Source: Rhizobacter sp. (GTDB taxonomy: Bacteria > Pseudomonadota > Gammaproteobacteria > Burkholderiales > Burkholderiaceae). Taken from it: a stretch of 8,472 bases of DNA. Positions within the stretch are counted from its first letter, which is position 1; each line of letters begins with the position of its first letter. The position numbers were made by a program, and so were the translations under genes. Shown piece by piece: positions 5,894 to 8,472 of this stretch. The notes under the pieces were generated by a model, which saw nothing but the letters and a program-made list of their open reading frames with translations, did not search any database and was not told the DNA's origin. Where the stretch lies: NCBI GenBank assembly GCA_014379885.1, contig JACMKW010000443.1:1-8472 (forward strand), given 5' to 3'.

Positions 5894-7980
5894 GGTGATG
5901 CCTGAGGGGCTTCTTGCGTGGCGGCCGGTGTGCCGGTGTTCGAGGCGGGGGCAGCGGGCAATGTAAAGCGAAATTCTGCGCCACTGGGGCGAGCACCGTC
6001 GGGTGACCCCACGGGCAGGTTCTGGAAGTCGAGCACCCCGCCGTGCTGCTCGATCACGGTGCGGCACAGGCTCAGGCCCAGGCCCATGCCCTCGGCGCGA
6101 GTGGTGAAAAAAGGCGTGAACAGGCGCTGTGCCACATCGGCCGCCACACCGCGGCCATGGTCGATCACGCTGAAGCTGACCCAGCGCTCGTGGGTTTGCC
6201 GTACACGAATCAGCAGCTCGCGCTTGGGCAGCGGGGTGGTGGTTTCCATCGCCTGGATGCCGTTGCGGGTGAGGTTGAGCAGCACCTGTTCGAGCATGGT
6301 GCGGTCGCACACCACACGTGGCATGGGCGTGGGCAGGTCGAGCTCGATGCGGGTGCCGCTCTTGCGCGCCTGCAGGCGCACCAGCGGCAGCACGGAGTTG
6401 AGCAGCTCGTCGGCGCGAATGGCTTCGCGTGCCTGCTCGCGGCGGCGCACGAAGTCATGCACGCTCTTGATCACGCGTCCGGCACGTTCGGCCTGTTCGG
6501 CAATGCGCTGGGCGGCCTGGCGCAGCAGGGTGCGGGTCTCCGCAGAGCCGGCTTCCTGCTCGTCGTTCATCAGGTTGAGGGAGCCGGTGGCGTAGCTGGC
6601 GATGGCGGCCAGCGGCTGGTTCAACTCGTGGCTGAGCAGCGAGGCCATCTCGCCCACCGTGGCCAGCCGTGCCGTGGCTTGCAGGCGCTCTTGCTGCTGG
6701 CGCGAGATTTCTTCGACCCGGCGCTGCGCACTCACGTCGAGCGCAGTGCTCATCCAGCCGGTGTGGTGGCCATGGCTGTCGACCAGCGGCGCCTCGAAGA
6801 TCATCACCGCGAAGCGCTCGCCGTTGCGCCGCATGAAGACGGTCTCATAACCTTCACGCGGTGGCGGCGAGCCGGTCATGCGCACCTGCTGTCGCAGCGT
6901 GTATTCGTGGATGTGTTCGGGTGGCCAGTAGGCCGGCGTGGACTGGCCCACCAGCTCGGCCGCCGAAAAACCCACCATGCTGCAGAACGCCGGGTTGACG
7001 TAAGTGATGCGGCCCTGCAGGTCGCGTGCGCGCAGGCCGGTGACGAGCGAGTCTTCCATCGTCTTGCGCAAGGCCAGCGCTTCGGCCAGTGCGGCTTCAG
7101 CGAGCGCGCGTCGGCGCACGTCACGCGCGAGCAGTGCCACCACCACGCCGAGTGCGAGCGACAGGCTCAACACCAGGGCGAGTGTGAGGTTGGGGATGAG
7201 GCGCGGGCTGCCCCGGCCACTGTCCACCCGCAGTTGCAGCGTCAGGCCCGGCAGGTCAAGCACGCGGGCGGCGCGAAACACACCCAAACCGCGCGGCAAG
7301 CCGGCGCGGGCGAGCCGGGTGCCGTCGCCTTCCACGAACGACAGCTCGTGCGCGCGTGAGACCTCGGGCGTCACGACTTCAGTGAGCAGCTGTGCGAGCG
7401 AAAACGTTCCCACGAGAAAGCCGGTGGTTTCGCCCGCTGCCTGGATCGGCAGGCACACGTCCACCACCTCCAGCCCCAAGCCGCCTGTCGAGGGCACGAA
7501 GTAGCTGCGCGAGTACGACGGGCTGCCCTGGCGTTGTGCGTTGGCGCAGGAGAGCTGGGCCTCGAACTCCATGCTGTCGCGTGGGATTTGCGTGAAGATC
7601 GGCGCCTGGAACGGCGAACTCACGGCCGATTCGACGCGCATGGTGGGGCCGCGCCGTTCCACACGCAGCAGCTCGCGCCGCGCGCGCAGCAGGTCAGCCG
7701 CATCGGCACGCCACTGCAGAATAGGCGGGGCGTTCCAGGTTAGCGCCTGCAGGCTTTGCAGGTCGCGGCTGAGCGCGTGTTTCAGGTCACCGATGGAGGC
7801 GGCCGCGGCTGCGTCGACCTGCTCCTGGGCGCGGTTGCTTTCATAGTCGAGCGTCAGCCAGACCAGCAGCGACTGCGCCACCAGCAGCAAGCCCACCAGC
7901 GCGCCCCACAGCAGCGCACGCCGCCAACGGCTGTGCCGCGGGGCGGCTGCGATGAGGGAGAGCGAGGTGGCTGCGGGCAT
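5890..7980 (-). CDS. dctS: PAS-containing membrane sensor histidine kinase, DctS-like
   Basis: The product has 696 residues. Order: cytoplasmic N-terminus, transmembrane helix about 23-43, periplasmic sensor about 44-260, second transmembrane helix about 261-285, linker helix, PAS domain about 305-417, then the kinase core. The sensor contains SRSYFVPS and a later [10 protein letters not shown], typical of Cache/PDC ligand-binding domains. The PAS has no sign of FixL-type haem binding. Kinase motifs: H-box [12 protein letters not shown] with His451, N-box [11 protein letters not shown] with Asn573, D-box DHGRG with Asp607, F-box LFTPFF, and G-box GMGLGLSLC. All key residues are present. DctS-DctR pairs sense C4-dicarboxylates and activate their uptake. 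Malic enzyme next door fits, but the ligand is inferred. The ATG at 7980 is chosen; a TTG at 7989 would add three residues. The last 20 residues are a Pro/Ala/Thr-rich tail. Confidence 0.82.
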   Translation of the reverse strand: MPAATSLSLIAAAPRHSRWRRALLWGALVGLLLVAQSLLVWLTLDYESNRAQEQVDAAAAASIGDLKHALSRDLQSLQALTWNAPPILQWRADAADLLRARRELLRVERRGPTMRVESAVSSPFQAPIFTQIPRDSMEFEAQLSCANAQRQGSPSYSRSYFVPSTGGLGLEVVDVCLPIQAAGETTGFLVGTFSLAQLLTEVVTPEVSRAHELSFVEGDGTRLARAGLPRGLGVFRAARVLDLPGLTLQLRVDSGRGSPRLIPNLTLALVLSLSLALGVVVALLARDVRRRALAEAALAEALALRKTMEDSLVTGLRARDLQGRITYVNPAFCSMVGFSAAELVGQSTPAYWPPEHIHEYTLRQQVRMTGSPPPREGYETVFMRRNGERFAVMIFEAPLVDSHGHHTGWMSTALDVSAQRRVEEISRQQQERLQATARLATVGEMASLLSHELNQPLAAIASYATGSLNLMNDEQEAGSAETRTLLRQAAQRIAEQAERAGRVIKSVHDFVRRREQAREAIRADELLNSVLPLVRLQARKSGTRIELDLPTPMPRVVCDRTMLEQVLLNLTRNGIQAMETTTPLPKRELLIRVRQTHERWVSFSVIDHGRGVAADVAQRLFTPFFTTRAEGMGLGLSLCRTVIEQHGGVLDFQNLPVGSPDGARPSGAEFRFTLPAAPASNTGTPAATQEAPQASP

Positions 7981-8062
7981 GGTGTTCAACGCTTGCCAGT
8001 ATTGCGGACGCCGCCTGGGGCGCGATACGCAATTACGCGCATTCCCGCCGGGGGTGCGCTCC

Positions 8063-8068
8063 TACAAT
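8063..8068 (+). promoter_or_regulatory. Candidate -10 box of the maeB promoter
   Basis: TACAAT matches the sigma-70 consensus at 5 of 6 positions and lies 50 bp before the maeB ATG. At 16-18 bp spacing the upstream sequence (CATTCC area) is a poor -35, so the promoter would be weak or activator dependent. Confidence 0.35.
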
Positions 8069-8082
8069 GCTCGCCCACCGTT

Positions 8083-8095
8083 GCGCAGATTGCGC
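8083..8095. promoter_or_regulatory. Small inverted repeat in the maeB leader (possible operator)
   Basis: GCGCA-GAT-TGCGC is a perfect 5-bp inverted repeat with a 3-bp spacer. It also contains the direct word TTGCGC (8081-8086 and 8090-8095). It lies just downstream of the candidate -10 box, where a repressor site or a leader hairpin could act. In GC-rich DNA a 5-bp arm can occur by chance. Confidence 0.25.
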
Positions 8096-8118
8096 TGGCC
8101 ACAGCACGAGAATCCGCC

Positions 8119-8472
8119 ATGAGCTCATCAGAAGAAAAGCGCGCCGAACTGCGCCGCGCGGCGCTGGAGTACCACGAGTTCCCCACGCCCGGCAAGGTGG
8201 CCATCGCAGCCACCAAGCAGCTGGTCAACCAGCGTGACCTGGCGCTGGCGTATTCGCCCGGGGTGGCGGCGGCCTGCGAAGAGATCGTCGCCGACCCGGC
8301 CAACGCGTTCAAGTACACCTCGCGCGGCAACCTGGTCGCCGTGATCACCAACGGCACGGCGGTGCTGGGCCTGGGCGACATCGGCCCGCTGGCGGCCAAG
8401 CCGGTGATGGAAGGCAAGGCGGTGCTGTTCAAGAAGTTCGCCGGCATCGACGTGTTCGACATCGAGGTGAAC
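8119..8472 (+). CDS. maeB: NADP-dependent malic enzyme, N-terminal part (runs off right edge)
   Basis: The first 118 codons are present and the frame is open to the window end. Malic enzyme oxidatively decarboxylates malate to pyruvate with NADP+, linking C4 acids to pyruvate and supplying NADPH. The sequence matches the MaeB type: [17 protein letters not shown] near 17-33, YSPGVA (45-50) with the conserved catalytic tyrosine Tyr45, [14 protein letters not shown] (77-90), and [18 protein letters not shown] (92-109), whose lysines Lys94 and Lys100 are conserved and probably catalytic or substrate-binding. Full-length MaeB proteins are about 750-770 residues with a phosphotransacetylase-like C-terminal domain; that part lies outside the window. 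The ATG at 8119 has only a weak GAGAA Shine-Dalgarno 6 bp upstream. It is divergent from dctS, which suggests shared regulation. Confidence 0.93.
   Translation, partial: MSSSEEKRAELRRAALEYHEFPTPGKVAIAATKQLVNQRDLALAYSPGVAAACEEIVADPANAFKYTSRGNLVAVITNGTAVLGLGDIGPLAAKPVMEGKAVLFKKFAGIDVFDIEVN

Larger units (their letters stand above)
7981..8118. promoter_or_regulatory. Divergent intergenic region between dctS and maeB
   Basis: This 138-bp non-coding stretch must hold the starts of both outward transcripts, unless the minus-strand unit starts elsewhere. It contains one reasonable -10 box towards maeB, a small palindrome in the probable maeB leader, and two TACGC words 8 bp apart (8026-8030 and 8034-8038). 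I see no convincing promoter towards dctS and no strong Shine-Dalgarno on either side. Confidence 0.5.

Noticed and set aside
6043..7359. 438-codon open frame on the plus strand opposite dctS
   Set aside because: The opposite strand encodes a complete histidine kinase with all motifs. The plus-strand product is His/Gln/Ala-rich and resembles nothing known.
7986..8462. 158-codon minus-strand frame opposite the start of maeB
   Set aside because: It is antisense to a clear malic enzyme and covers the divergent promoter region. It has no independent support.

Overview
The window reads as ordinary, high-GC betaproteobacterial chromosome, most likely order Burkholderiales. This is inferred from the protein sequences, the strong G/C third-position bias and the gene neighbourhoods; no rRNA or marker phylogeny is available. 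Coding density is very high. There are ten genes (eight complete, two cut by the window edges), no tRNA or rRNA genes, no CRISPR array, and no insertion sequence or phage gene.

Positions 2-2148, plus strand: the end of leuS, then lptE (overlapping it by 4 bp) and holA (24 bp further on). This is the well-known leuS-lptE-holA order: leucyl-tRNA synthetase, the LPS-assembly lipoprotein, and the clamp-loader delta subunit of DNA polymerase III. holA then meets ghrA tail to tail, with the two stop codons overlapping by 4 bp.

Positions 7980-2145, minus strand: a probable long transcription unit, dctS-dctR-thiL-pgpA-pncC-ghrA. It begins with a membrane sensor kinase and a FixJ-type response regulator (C4-dicarboxylate type by resemblance, genes overlapping by 4 bp). 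It continues into three tightly packed housekeeping genes: thiamine-phosphate kinase, phosphatidylglycerophosphatase A and nicotinamide-nucleotide amidase. After a 90-bp gap comes a glyoxylate/hydroxypyruvate reductase. That gap is completely filled by an unusual element made of a 19-bp direct repeat and several hairpins, which looks like a REP-type dispersed palindromic repeat.

Positions 7981-8118: a divergent intergenic region of 138 bp between dctS and maeB, with a candidate -10 box and a small palindrome. From 8119 to the right edge lies the start of maeB (NADP-type malic enzyme), which runs out of the window.

Functionally, the right half suggests a C4-dicarboxylate module: a DctS/DctR-like sensor pair divergent from malic enzyme, which turns malate into pyruvate. 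No transporter gene is visible here. I see no strong candidate for a wholly new system. The items most worth checking are the hairpin/repeat element between pncC and ghrA, the DctSR-maeB divergent promoter region, and an extended loop in the receiver domain of the response regulator.
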